In this document: positions 33,638-42,270 of the stretch, piece by piece | Layout of the letters: every line of letters begins with the position of its first letter | Numbering within the stretch: position 1 is the first letter of the stretch | Assembly: GCA_964461815.1 (NCBI GenBank) | Contig: CAYWVF010000021.1 | Span: forward strand, 1-48,741 | Length of the DNA stretch: 48,741 nt | From: JAAZBA01 sp964461815 | GTDB lineage: Bacteria > Bacillota > Clostridia > Oscillospirales > QAMX01 | Direction: 5' to 3' | Notes under the pieces: model-generated | The model's database searches: none | Told to the model about the DNA's origin: nothing | Seen by the model: the letters and a program-made list of their open reading frames with translations, nothing else | Translations under genes and position numbers: made by a program

Positions 33638-35872
33638 TTATTCTGTTTCGTAATTTATGCGATATACTCCGGGCGTAACACCTACATGCTTCTTGAATAG
33701 CCTGATAAAAGCAGTGCTTGACGTAAAGCCACACTCGAGTGCAATATCGGCAATGGTTTTGGTTGTATCACGCAGCAACCGCTTGGCATTTTCGATTCGT
33801 AAATATGATATGTATACAGCTATAGTAGTAGACTCTACCTTGCGGAACACACGTGTAAGATACGCTTCGGAGAACTCAAACTCAGCCGAAATAGATGATA
33901 GACTGAGATTCGGATCGGAATAATTATCGATAATATAGCTCTTTATCCTGCCGCATAGCTCCGCAGACTTTAGGTCCGGATCATGTGGCTCGGGAACTAC
34001 ATAAAGCTCATTCAGCTGAGAAAGCAGCTCAACGGCAGCGTCTTCAAATCCGATGAGATCGGTACAGCTTTGAAGATCCTGCAATATTTCGTTGTTGAGT
34101 CCGAGCTTATCGATAATATGCATAAAGAGTGTTACTATATCATAATAGTAGCATTTAAACTCGTCGGGCAACCGTATTTCACCACAGCAGCAGTTGTTTT
34201 TGATCGTCATCATGACTTCTTCTGCGGACGGCTCTCCTGTCTTGATATACGATAGCATAAGCTGCTCCGCAGTGCTGCGGAAGCTGAATTGATATCGAAA
34301 ATTACCCTTGAACACATTGTTATTATGAATGAAAGCACCCGGACCACGCACTGCACTGTACTCTATAGAGGATTCAACCTCAGTATAGGAGCGATAAATA
34401 CCGTCGATACCCGAATAAGCATCACCGCAGGAGATCGTGCATGTAAGAGAAAACTTATTTGATGCAATCCGCAGTACCTCCGACGCAATTTTTTCCGCAT
34501 TGTAGGGGAACGAATCTGAAATATTTACGATGTACGCATGGGTGTCTCTGTTCAGTCGCAGCCGATATGCACGATGACCGTACTGCTCCCACACATCCGA
34601 AAGCTCATCAGTATATGTATCGCATTCCTCATAGTCGTGATCACCGTATGTCTTGAGCAGCCACACAGCGAAGCTCTCGGATATAAGCTCGATGCCTACC
34701 GACGCAAATTGATCGGTTAGCGGCATACTTTTTGATGAGGTATACTTGCCCTTAAGTATTTTACCGAGCAGATCGTCACGAATTGCACACCTGGTACGTT
34801 CCTTTTCGCTTATCATATTGCTGAACGTACTTCGTATGTAATCGATATCGTCGGGATGCGAAGCTGTAAGCTCATCGGGAAGATTCGATTGGATATCATT
34901 TACTATCTCGGAGATAGGATGGTAATTACGCTTCGAAAGCATCCATGAAATGATAAGCCCGATACACATAAATATAAAGAATATGGAGAACGACGTTACT
35001 CTCAGCGAGTCCAGCTTATCATAATATGCCGATGACGGCATCACAAACACATATGCATAGCTTGCAAATGAGCTTTTTACGGTTTGTACCATGTACTCCT
35101 CACCGTTGAGCATCATCGATATGCTTTGCACGGAATTCTTTGCAGTGCTGATCGTATTATTCTCAGAAAAAAGATCATCGGAATTAAAGCTTATGTCCGA
35201 TGATAGAAGCACATGGTTATCGTTATCAACTAAAAAAATGACACCGGCACTTGGGATCCATTCATGGAACAGAGATGTAACATATGATATGTCCAGAGAA
35301 TAAATAGCTACGGAGCTTTCACTCTTGAAAACAGATACCGGAATAGTTTGCATAATAAAAATATGATCCATTCCGTTGACTGTATGGATATAACAGGCAT
35401 TATTCTTTTGAAGCTGAGAATAGAAAGCGTTATACTCATCCGGAGATTCGTCGTAATAGGCATAAAAATATCTGTCGGGACTAAAGGTGGTATGCTCGAC
35501 CGAGATCATACGATTGGAATTTCTCATAAATATAAAGATATCATCGGCGGTATCGTTCTGCAAGGATTGAAGATGGCGTCTGCAACTGAGAATGTTGCTC
35601 ATGCTGATGTCGCTGCCGATGCGATCCTTTACAAGAGTGTTGCTGATGGTAGAATCGAGTGACATTTGAGAAAAAATATTATAAACCTCGCCAAGCTTTT
35701 GATCAAACAGCTTGGCGAAATGACTGACGGAGGAATAATTCGATTTACTTATCTCCTCTTCAAGTACGTCGTATGACATACGATATATGATAGTGCCGGA
35801 AACGAACGATATTATAAAAACAATGATCGATGATAAAAGCAGCCGCTTGAAATATTTAGATTTGCCTCTCAT
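33638..35872 (-). CDS. Membrane-bound AraC-family regulator (transport locus 2)
   Basis: A 744-residue homologue of the locus 1 regulator. I place the start at the ATG at 35872 (AAGGGG nine bases upstream), which leaves a short basic N-terminus (MRGKSKYFKR) before the first membrane helix; the open frame extends 39 codons further without a ribosome site. The architecture is the same: helix one near 10-30, an extracellular sensory domain of about 250 residues, a second helix near 280-300 (SFSIFFIFMCIGLIISWML), a cytoplasmic middle domain, then two C-terminal helix-turn-helices (LSLSSISAEFEFSEAYLTRVFRK and TIADIALECGFTSSTAFIRLFKK). It is divergent from the second transporter and probably activates it through the repeats at 36201-36260. 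Ligand unknown. Confidence 0.88.
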   Translation of the reverse strand: MRGKSKYFKRLLLSSIIVFIISFVSGTIIYRMSYDVLEEEISKSNYSSVSHFAKLFDQKLGEVYNIFSQMSLDSTISNTLVKDRIGSDISMSNILSCRRHLQSLQNDTADDIFIFMRNSNRMISVEHTTFSPDRYFYAYYDESPDEYNAFYSQLQKNNACYIHTVNGMDHIFIMQTIPVSVFKSESSVAIYSLDISYVTSLFHEWIPSAGVIFLVDNDNHVLLSSDISFNSDDLFSENNTISTAKNSVQSISMMLNGEEYMVQTVKSSFASYAYVFVMPSSAYYDKLDSLRVTSFSIFFIFMCIGLIISWMLSKRNYHPISEIVNDIQSNLPDELTASHPDDIDYIRSTFSNMISEKERTRCAIRDDLLGKILKGKYTSSKSMPLTDQFASVGIELISESFAVWLLKTYGDHDYEECDTYTDELSDVWEQYGHRAYRLRLNRDTHAYIVNISDSFPYNAEKIASEVLRIASNKFSLTCTISCGDAYSGIDGIYRSYTEVESSIEYSAVRGPGAFIHNNNVFKGNFRYQFSFRSTAEQLMLSYIKTGEPSAEEVMMTIKNNCCCGEIRLPDEFKCYYYDIVTLFMHIIDKLGLNNEILQDLQSCTDLIGFEDAAVELLSQLNELYVVPEPHDPDLKSAELCGRIKSYIIDNYSDPNLSLSSISAEFEFSEAYLTRVFRKVESTTIAVYISYLRIENAKRLLRDTTKTIADIALECGFTSSTAFIRLFKKHVGVTPGVYRINYETE

Positions 35873-36200
35873 TCGGAAATACCCCTTCACGGTGAATATG
35901 CCCACGTTGAACATATTCATAGTAAACATGCAAATATTAAGAAATATGTATGCACAAGAGCCTGAAATATCGGAAATTGCTATACACACCGATATATCGG
36001 GCGGACTTTTCTAAAATATCATACGAAGTATGACACAATATATATCTATTCTAACAGATAAGACACAAATAGTCAATATCTGAATGTGCAATACTGGATT
36101 ATACGATAAATTGTGTGCGATTTCGCAATTATTGATAAAATAACGATCAACTTGATCGACTGACGAGCAAAAATGGATGGAAATAAAAAATATGGGTATA

Positions 36201-36260
36201 TTTAGTCGATGAATATTTGGAAATGTCCGATTTAGTCAATCGAGTTTAGATTTAGTCAAT
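36201..36260 (+). promoter_or_regulatory. Three direct repeats, candidate AraC operator
   Basis: TTTAGTCRAT occurs at 36201, 36231 and 36251; the last two share GATTTAGTCAAT and are exactly 20 bases apart, and a related AGTCAAT lies at 36071. A separate 15-base palindrome (CGATCAA, C, TTGATCG) lies at 36144-36158. The repeats end 41 bases before the -35 box. The word differs from that of locus 1, which fits a distinct regulator. Confidence 0.6.
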
Positions 36261-36301
36261 TGGTATTTTAGTTTTTGCAAATTATTTTTAAGTATCGTCT
36301 A

Positions 36302-36330
36302 TTTACTTTTTGATAAAATTATAATATAAT
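36302..36330 (+). promoter_or_regulatory. Promoter of transport locus 2
   Basis: TTTACT and a perfect TATAAT with a 17-base spacer. The predicted mRNA start falls inside the left arm of the hairpin at 36331-36362. Confidence 0.7.
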
Positions 36331-36362
36331 TATCTCAGACGGATGCAAATTCGTCTGAGATA
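36331..36362 (+). other. 5' leader hairpin of the binding-protein mRNA
   Basis: A perfect 11-base stem (arm TATCTCAGACG, 10-base loop) followed by AAAT and eight T, then the ribosome site GGAGG. Being at the very 5' end, it may shield the mRNA from decay; a regulatory attenuator is the alternative. Confidence 0.6.
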
Positions 36363-36389
36363 AAATTTTTTTTATGATGGAGGAATATC

Positions 36390-38090
36390 ATGAAAGCAAC
36401 AAGACTCATTGCACTGATCCTTTCGCTCATGCTCATCGTAGCAATGTTCGCAGGCTGTGCACAGGAAACAAAGACCGATGGCAGCTCCAGCAGCTCGTCA
36501 TCCAGCAGTTCCTCTTCTACATCCACAGACGACAAGAAGGATGAGAAGAAGGACGAAGAAAAGAAAGACGATGCAGCAGATACAGTATCCGATGATCCTC
36601 TCGCAGAGGGTAACTTCGAAGGCTATCCTATGGCATCAGCAGCCGGAAAGACAATCTCTCTCTGGCACAACACAGGTATGACTCTGAACAGCAGCTATAC
36701 AAGCTATGACGAATCTCCGTTCCATACAGGTCTTGAAGAAAGACTCGGCGTTGATATCGACTGGCAGAAGCCGGCACAGGGTGCTGACGGCGACCAGGCA
36801 TACAACCTTTTGATCGCTTCCGGCGATCTGCCGAACATTCTTTACTGCTGGGGCTTCGAATCAAAGGTTAATGACCTCCTCGATGACGGTTATATCCTTG
36901 ACCTCACAGACTATATCCCGACATATGCTCCTGCATATTATGGATATCTGACAGAGATCGATGCACTGAACAAGGCTGTTAAGACAGACTCCGGTGCTAC
37001 AGTTAGATTCGCATTCCTTCGTGAAGACCTCGTTCTCGGTACATATGAAGGCCCGATGGTAAACAAGGATTACCTCGATCAGGTTGGCCTCGACGCTCCT
37101 GTAACAATTGCTGACTGGGATGAAATGCTCGTAGCATTTAAGGATGCAGGCGTTAAGTATCCTCTTACAACATGGGGCTCCACAGCTCTTCTCCCGATTT
37201 GGTCCAACGCATTCAATATGCAGGCTGGCTACTATCTTAATGATGACGGTAATGTAGAATACGGCTACGCAACAGAGCAGTACCGTGACTTCCTTGAGCA
37301 CATGAAGATGTGGTATGACGAAGGTCTCCTCGATCCTGACTTTGCTACAAACGACCGTCCGGCAGTTAAGACAAAGGCTTTCAATAAGGAAGTTGGTTCC
37401 TGCCGTACATCCGGTTCAACACTTTCTTCCTACATCCGTGACCAGAAGACAGCAGGTGTTGATATCAACTGGCTCGCAGTTCAGTATCCGGTTGCTAACG
37501 AAGGCGATCAGGTTAAGTACATCCAGCGTGAGAGCTATGGTACAGTTACATCTGCAGTTGTAACAACAGCTACAGCTGAAGAAGATATCGGCCTCGTTTG
37601 CCGTATCCTCGACTATGGCTACACAGAGGAAGGCGCTATATACTGGAACTTCGGTGCAGAAGGCGAAATCATGGAATATGTTGATGGTGAGCCGCACTTC
37701 ACAGAAGAGTTCCTTAACAGCCCGGAAGGCTATGACACAATTATCACAAGATATACAGGTAACTCTTCAAACGGTATTGGTCCGATGCTCGTAGACATGT
37801 ATGTTGATAAGACAGACCCGAATGGTTGGAACGCTATGCAGTCCTGGTACTACACAGCAGGCGAAGATAGAAATATCCCGGCTGTTTCCCCGACAACTGC
37901 AGAAAACGCTGCAACAACAAACTATATCACAGCTATTGATACATATGCTTCAGAAAACCTCGTTAAGTTCATCATGGGCGACAGAGACATTTCTGAGTTC
38001 GATGATTATATCAACGATATCAATGGTATGGGTCTTGAGACAGTTCTCTCTATCAAGCAGCAGCAGATAGATAGATTCAACGCTAGATAA
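36390..38090 (+). CDS. LplA-type sugar-binding lipoprotein (locus 2)
   Basis: A 566-residue solute-binding lipoprotein, a paralogue of the locus 1 protein. The signal ends in the same lipobox AMFAGC near residue 23. A low-complexity linker follows: a run of Ser (about 31-44) and then Asp/Lys/Glu repeats to about residue 65. The mature part begins KTISLWHNTGM and matches the paralogue in blocks such as LGVDIDWQKPAQGADGDQAYN and GDLPNILY. The ATG has GGAGG eight bases upstream. It should deliver a different oligosaccharide to the permeases behind it. Codon choice is biased toward C-ending forms, in line with strong expression. Confidence 0.92.
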   Translation: MKATRLIALILSLMLIVAMFAGCAQETKTDGSSSSSSSSSSSSTSTDDKKDEKKDEEKKDDAADTVSDDPLAEGNFEGYPMASAAGKTISLWHNTGMTLNSSYTSYDESPFHTGLEERLGVDIDWQKPAQGADGDQAYNLLIASGDLPNILYCWGFESKVNDLLDDGYILDLTDYIPTYAPAYYGYLTEIDALNKAVKTDSGATVRFAFLREDLVLGTYEGPMVNKDYLDQVGLDAPVTIADWDEMLVAFKDAGVKYPLTTWGSTALLPIWSNAFNMQAGYYLNDDGNVEYGYATEQYRDFLEHMKMWYDEGLLDPDFATNDRPAVKTKAFNKEVGSCRTSGSTLSSYIRDQKTAGVDINWLAVQYPVANEGDQVKYIQRESYGTVTSAVVTTATAEEDIGLVCRILDYGYTEEGAIYWNFGAEGEIMEYVDGEPHFTEEFLNSPEGYDTIITRYTGNSSNGIGPMLVDMYVDKTDPNGWNAMQSWYYTAGEDRNIPAVSPTTAENAATTNYITAIDTYASENLVKFIMGDRDISEFDDYINDINGMGLETVLSIKQQQIDRFNAR

Positions 38091-38125
38091 TTATAAGCGA
38101 AAGCGTTTAATCAGGTAAAACCTAA

Positions 38126-38158
38126 GGTTCGCAGGGGTCTAAAGCACCCCTGCGAACC
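38126..38158 (+). terminator. Partial terminator or stabilising hairpin
   Basis: A perfect 13-base GC-rich stem (arm GGTTCGCAGGGGT, 7-base loop) after the binding-protein stop. A second small hairpin (AAAAAATC / GATTTTTT) follows at 38165-38187, ending in T. Together they probably reduce transcription into the permeases. Confidence 0.7.
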
Positions 38159-38235
38159 AGTTATAAAAAATCTCTTGAGGATTTTTTGTTCCTAAAGAGT
38201 ATGTTATCTAAGAATAAAGGAGTGTGCTTGTTCGA

Positions 38236-39231
38236 ATGAAAACGAAAGCCCTTAAAAAAGGCAAAGAATCCATTTGGGAGATTATTGTAAAAGATATAAA
38301 GAGGAATTATGTAAAATATCTCATCGTTCTTCCTGTAGTAGTTTACCTTATTATCTTCGCTTATAAGCCGATGTACGGCGTAATCATTGCTTTTAAGAAC
38401 TATAAAGCTACAAAGGGTATTGCAGGAAGTGAATGGGTCGGCCTTTTCCAGTTTGAGCGTTTCTTTAAGGATGTCTATTTTGAGAGACTTATCAAAAATA
38501 CTGTCATCATAAGCTTTATGTCGATCTTCTACGGCTTTCCGATTCCGATTATATTTGCGCTTCTCTTAAATGAAGTCAGAAGCACAAAGTATAAGAAGCT
38601 AATTCAGACGTCTTCGTATCTTCCGCACTTTATTTCTACAGTTATTATTTGTTCAATGCTCAGAGAATTCTGTTACAGCAACGGTCTGTTCAATTCAATT
38701 GCAACATTCTTCGGTGCAACAGAAACAAAAAATTTACTTGGTGAAGCATCACTATTCCGTTCTATTTACGTATGGTCAGGTGTATGGCAGGAGTTTGGTT
38801 GGAGCTCGATCATTTACATAGCCGCTCTTGCTGGTGTAGATCAGGAGCTGTATGAAGCTGCCAGAATCGACGGTGCAGGTCGTTTCCGTCAGGCTATCAG
38901 CATCACGATCCCGTCCATCATGCCGACTATCATTATGCTTTTTATTCTTCGTATGGGCAGCGTGCTCAGCGTCGGAAGCGAAAAAATACTTCTTCTTTAC
39001 AGCGAGCGTACATATGAGACCGCTGACGTTATTGCTACCTACGTTTATCGTATGGGTCTTATTAACAGTGATTTCAGCTACAGCTCCGCTATCGGCTTGT
39101 TTAACTCGGCTATCAATATCATATTCCTTGTTGGCACGAACATTTTAAGTAAAAAATTCACTACGGATTATTCTAAACGAAGGAGGCAGAAAAGTTATGA
39201 TAAAGAGAAAACCCAGCGAAGTCGTTTTTGA
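38236..39231 (+). CDS. CUT1 ABC permease, LplB type (locus 2)
   Basis: A 331-residue membrane permease, closely similar to the locus 1 counterpart (shared YLIIFAYKPMYG-type first helix, FYGFPIPIIFALLLNE and GSVLSVGSEKILLLY). The coupling loop ELYEAARIDGAGRFRQ is near residue 215. The start is taken as the ATG at 38236, although AAAGGAG is 13 bases away; a GTG at 38224 is too close to that site. The C-terminus runs basic (SKRRRQKSYDKEKTQRSRF) and overlaps the next permease gene by 35 bases. As in locus 1, no ATPase gene is present. Confidence 0.92.
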   Translation: MKTKALKKGKESIWEIIVKDIKRNYVKYLIVLPVVVYLIIFAYKPMYGVIIAFKNYKATKGIAGSEWVGLFQFERFFKDVYFERLIKNTVIISFMSIFYGFPIPIIFALLLNEVRSTKYKKLIQTSSYLPHFISTVIICSMLREFCYSNGLFNSIATFFGATETKNLLGEASLFRSIYVWSGVWQEFGWSSIIYIAALAGVDQELYEAARIDGAGRFRQAISITIPSIMPTIIMLFILRMGSVLSVGSEKILLLYSERTYETADVIATYVYRMGLINSDFSYSSAIGLFNSAINIIFLVGTNILSKKFTTDYSKRRRQKSYDKEKTQRSRF

Positions 39232-40081
39232 TTGCGCTAACTATATTTTTATGGCTTTGGTAATCGTTGTAACGCTTTATCCGTTCTGGTATGTTGTATG
39301 TGCTTCCTTCTCAAACAATGCTTACCTTGCACAGAATCCGGGTGTTTTGCTTTGGCCTAAAGGCTGGGTAACAGGCGGTTATAAGCTTACTTTTGAAAAT
39401 CCATTGCTCTTAAGAGGTTACAAGAATATCCTTCTTATATTAGTTGCCGCTCTTCCTTTGAACATTGTTATGACACTGTTTGCAGGCTATTTTATGGCAA
39501 TGAAAAATATGCTCTTTAAGAGATTTATTGTCTTTATGATGATGTTCACAATGTTCTTTGGCGGTGGTCTTATCCCGACGTACTTGAACATTCGTGAGCT
39601 TGGACTCCATAACACATTATGGGCACTTATCATCCCGGGTTGCGTATCTATTTACAATTCCATCATTGTTAAAACAGCTATTGAAGGTATTCCGGAGAGC
39701 TTGTTCGAATCTGCATATATAGATGGTGCTAACGACATATATGTATTGTTTAAGATCGTTATTAGACTTATCCTCCCGACATTGGCAGTTGTAACATTGT
39801 ATTACGCTGTCGGTCACTGGAATTCATGGTTCAACGCAGTTATCTACATCACAGATGATACAAAGCTTCCGCTTCAGGCTATTCTCCGTGCTATATTGAT
39901 CACGAATACAGCACAGTTGAGTACTCAGGAAGCAGCTGCAAATGGTGACCAGATAGATAACTATGCTGAAACGATCAAATACGCTATTATCGTTATCGGT
40001 ACAGTGCCGATCCTCGCAGCTTATCCGTTCTTACAGAAGTACTTCGTAAAGGGCGTTATGATAGGTGCTGTAAAGGGTTGA
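39197..40081 (+). CDS. CUT1 ABC permease, YtcP type (locus 2)
   Basis: A 294-residue membrane permease pairing with the LplB-type subunit. First helix FMALVIVVTLYPFWYVVCAS; coupling loop SLFESAYIDGANDIYVLF; C-terminal VKGVMIGAVKG. The ATG is preceded by AGGAGG and lies inside the upstream permease gene, so translation is coupled. It is the last transport gene; a terminator follows 16 bases later. Nearly every conserved block matches the locus 1 protein, so the two loci arose by duplication or share a recent ancestor. Confidence 0.93.
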   Translation: MIKRKPSEVVFDCANYIFMALVIVVTLYPFWYVVCASFSNNAYLAQNPGVLLWPKGWVTGGYKLTFENPLLLRGYKNILLILVAALPLNIVMTLFAGYFMAMKNMLFKRFIVFMMMFTMFFGGGLIPTYLNIRELGLHNTLWALIIPGCVSIYNSIIVKTAIEGIPESLFESAYIDGANDIYVLFKIVIRLILPTLAVVTLYYAVGHWNSWFNAVIYITDDTKLPLQAILRAILITNTAQLSTQEAAANGDQIDNYAETIKYAIIVIGTVPILAAYPFLQKYFVKGVMIGAVKG

Positions 40082-40096
40082 TTTACAGAAAAATTA

Positions 40097-40125
40097 ACAG
40101 AGCTGAGTTATCAGCTCTGTTTTTT
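40097..40125 (+). terminator. Intrinsic terminator of transport locus 2
   Basis: A perfect 10-base stem (arm ACAGAGCTGA, loop GTTA) followed by five to six T. Confidence 0.9.
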
Positions 40126-40136
40126 ATCATTTTACT

Positions 40137-40151
40137 ACAACTAAAAGTTGT
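40137..40151. repeat. Short palindrome upstream of murQ
   Basis: Perfect inverted repeat ACAACT, AAA, AGTTGT about 30 bases before the murQ -35 region; a related ACAGTTGTTG lies at 40175-40184. It could be bound by the HTH-kinase encoded downstream, but that is only a suggestion. Confidence 0.35.
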
Positions 40152-40181
40152 ATAAATTTCATTACACAAGAATAACAGTTG

Positions 40182-40211
40182 TTGGACATGGCGAGAGATA
40201 TGTGATAGAAT
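40182..40211 (+). promoter_or_regulatory. Probable murQ promoter
   Basis: TTGGAC and TAGAAT with an 18-base spacer, and TGA just before the -10 (extended). The murQ ATG lies about 30 bases downstream. Confidence 0.45.
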
Positions 40212-40242
40212 ATAATAAAATAACAAAGAAAAGGTGATAGCA

Positions 40243-41049
40243 ATGTTAAAGACAGAGATGAGAAATCCAAAAACAACGCATATAGATAAAATGGACACAG
40301 CTTCAATGCTGAAGCTGATAAGTGATGAAAATTATAATGCGGTAAGAGCTGTCGAAGCTGCGTTGCCTCAGATAGAAAAGGCAGTTGATATAATATCCGA
40401 TGCGATAGCAGATGGAGGCAGACTGATATATATCGGTGCAGGAACATCCGGGAGACTTGCGGTCACAGATGCATCCGAGTGCCCCCCTACATTTGGAGTT
40501 GATTACAATACAGTAACTGCAATAATTGCAGGAGGCGAGAGATCACTTGTAAGAGCAAGCGAGAATCAGGAAGATAAGGAAGAGATCGGACGAAAGGATC
40601 TGCTTGCAAAAGAGATAACGTCAAAGGACGTTGTGTGCGGAATATCTGCTGCCGGAGGTGCTGCATATGTTGCCGGTGCGCTGCGTGAAGCTAAAGAGCA
40701 TGGATGTAAAACGATATCACTGAGCAGTAATTACGATACATTGATCGGGTCTATCGCTGATGTTGAGATCGTCACAGATACAGGCGCTGAGGTGATCCAA
40801 GGCTCGACCAGAATGAAAGCAGGTACAGCTCAAAAGCTTGTACTTAATATGCTGTCTACATGCTCAATGATCAAAACAGGCAAGGTCTATGAAAATGTGA
40901 TGGTGAATCTTAAGCCGTCTAACATAAAGCTTCGCCAAAGAATGATAAATATAGTTTGCTCATTGCTTGATGTTGATGCGAATGAGTCTGAAAAATTGCT
41001 TGAGGAGAACAACTGGGTCATAAGAAATGTACTTGACGGACGAAAATAA
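40243..41049 (+). CDS. murQ: N-acetylmuramic acid 6-phosphate etherase
   Basis: A 268-residue cytoplasmic enzyme that splits the lactyl ether of MurNAc-6-phosphate to give GlcNAc-6-phosphate and lactate, a step in cell-wall recycling. Seen: SIS-domain motif GAGTSGRLAV near residue 67, DASECPPTFG with the catalytic Glu, the second conserved acid region in GGERSLVRASEN, and the family block GSTRMKAGTAQKLVLNM. The ATG at 40243 is chosen for AAAGG eight bases upstream. It is slightly shorter than typical MurQ (about 300), mostly at the C-terminus, but all catalytic blocks are present. It forms an operon with a MurK-like kinase 12 bases downstream, which fits the clostridial pathway where MurK phosphorylates MurNAc. 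Confidence 0.95.
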   Translation: MLKTEMRNPKTTHIDKMDTASMLKLISDENYNAVRAVEAALPQIEKAVDIISDAIADGGRLIYIGAGTSGRLAVTDASECPPTFGVDYNTVTAIIAGGERSLVRASENQEDKEEIGRKDLLAKEITSKDVVCGISAAGGAAYVAGALREAKEHGCKTISLSSNYDTLIGSIADVEIVTDTGAEVIQGSTRMKAGTAQKLVLNMLSTCSMIKTGKVYENVMVNLKPSNIKLRQRMINIVCSLLDVDANESEKLLEENNWVIRNVLDGRK

Positions 41050-41061
41050 GGAGCACCGAAT

Positions 41062-42213
41062 ATGTACAGGACAGATGTTTTGGCATCAAACATAAAAAAA
41101 TGCAGGATGAAGATGGGACTGACACAGCAGGAGCTTGCGAAGCTGCTTTTTGTGTCGAGTCAAGCTGTATCAAAATGGGAATGCGGTCAAAGTGTGCCTG
41201 ATCTGCTGAACATGAGCAGATTGTCCGATATATTTTCCACCTCGGTAGATAAGCTCCTTGGCAACATGCAATATGCATCCGACGAAAAGGTGTTTATAGG
41301 GATCGACGGAGGCGCGACAAAGACGGAATTCGTTTTATTTTCTGAGAGTGGACATATCCTCAACAGACTTGTACTTGAGGGCAGTAATCCGAATGTTGTG
41401 GGAAGTGAAAAAGCATTTGCAACGGTAAAGCTTGGTATTGATACATTGATGTCGTCAAATTCGAATGTTTCAGGCATTTTTGCCGGTGTAGCAGGCTATT
41501 CATCCGGAAATAATCTGCAAATAATGACAGAATATTTTGAAAAAACATATCCTATGTTGAATTTTTCTTTGAATAGTGATATTCTGAACGTGATCTCAAG
41601 TGCGACAGAGCTTGACAGCTGTGCGGCTGCAATATGCGGTACAGGCTTTTCGGTATTTGCAAATGTCTGTGGCTCACTTTACAGAGTAGGGGGCTGGGGA
41701 TATCTTCTAAGCAGTAAAGGCAGCGGCTTTGATATAGGCCGTGATGCGTTACGTGCCGCACTTGCCGAACGTGACGGCTTCGGTGAGAAAACGATCATCA
41801 CTGAAATGACGGAAGAATATATCGGAGGAGCTATTTGGAAAAGTATTGATAAAATATATTCGGGTGGTGACAGCTACATTGCCTCGTTTGCTCCGATCGT
41901 GTTTAAGGCGTATGAGAAAGGCGATGGAGCTGCGGAGAGAGTACTCGAGGAAAATGCTGATGCGATAGCGTTTCATATCAATTTTGCATTAAAAACGTAT
42001 CAATGCAGTGATAATGTAGTGATAGCAGGAGGGCTCATGTTTGAGGGGAGTGCATTGCTTGACATGCTGCATCGAAAGCTTGACGATAATGTAAAGCTCA
42101 TTATACCGTCGCTTCCACAGATATACGGTGCGTGCGTGAGATGCTGTCGAAAATACGGTACGATGAGAGAAAATTTCTTTGATAACTTCAAGAATGATTA
42201 TGATCTATATTAA
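41062..42213 (+). CDS. XRE-type HTH fused to a BadF/BcrA-type amino-sugar kinase (MurK-like)
   Basis: A 383-residue two-domain protein. Residues 1-65 are an XRE/Cro-type DNA-binding domain (IKKCRMKMGLTQQELAKLLFV, SSQAVSKWECGQSVPDL). Residues 75-380 are a kinase of the BadF/BadG/BcrA family: GIDGGATKTEF near 76 (phosphate loop 1), FAGVAGYSSG, AAICGTGFSVF, the RVGGWGYLLSSKGSGFDIGRDAL block and VIAGGLMF (adenosine loop). This kinase family includes N-acetylglucosamine kinase and MurK of Clostridium acetobutylicum, which phosphorylates MurNAc and GlcNAc. It lies directly after murQ with a strong AAGGAG site, so MurNAc/GlcNAc kinase is the likely activity. The fused DNA-binding domain suggests a self-sensing regulator-kinase, analogous to ROK proteins but in a different fold. 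Confidence 0.85.
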   Translation: MYRTDVLASNIKKCRMKMGLTQQELAKLLFVSSQAVSKWECGQSVPDLLNMSRLSDIFSTSVDKLLGNMQYASDEKVFIGIDGGATKTEFVLFSESGHILNRLVLEGSNPNVVGSEKAFATVKLGIDTLMSSNSNVSGIFAGVAGYSSGNNLQIMTEYFEKTYPMLNFSLNSDILNVISSATELDSCAAAICGTGFSVFANVCGSLYRVGGWGYLLSSKGSGFDIGRDALRAALAERDGFGEKTIITEMTEEYIGGAIWKSIDKIYSGGDSYIASFAPIVFKAYEKGDGAAERVLEENADAIAFHINFALKTYQCSDNVVIAGGLMFEGSALLDMLHRKLDDNVKLIIPSLPQIYGACVRCCRKYGTMRENFFDNFKNDYDLY

Positions 42214-42258
42214 AAAATCCATAGCAACGTAATCTGGGTAGCTGATATGGATTTTTTT
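42212..42258. terminator. Bidirectional terminator
   Basis: Arms AAAAAATCCATA and TATGGATTTTTT enclose a loop of about 20 bases with a weak inner AGC/GCT pair. Located between the converging kinase and alcohol dehydrogenase genes. Confidence 0.65.
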
Positions 42259-42270
42259 ACATTTTCGATA

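Noticed and set aside
36483..36590. Run of Ser codons and Asp/Lys/Glu repeats in the locus 2 binding protein, considered as a sequencing artefact or repeat element
   Set aside because: Such low-complexity linkers are normal after the lipid Cys of these lipoproteins, and the frame stays open.
38101..38120. Possible CcpA (cre) site in AAGCGAAAGCGTTTAA after the locus 2 binding protein
   Set aside because: It lacks the TG at the expected position and lies downstream of the gene, so the match is too weak.
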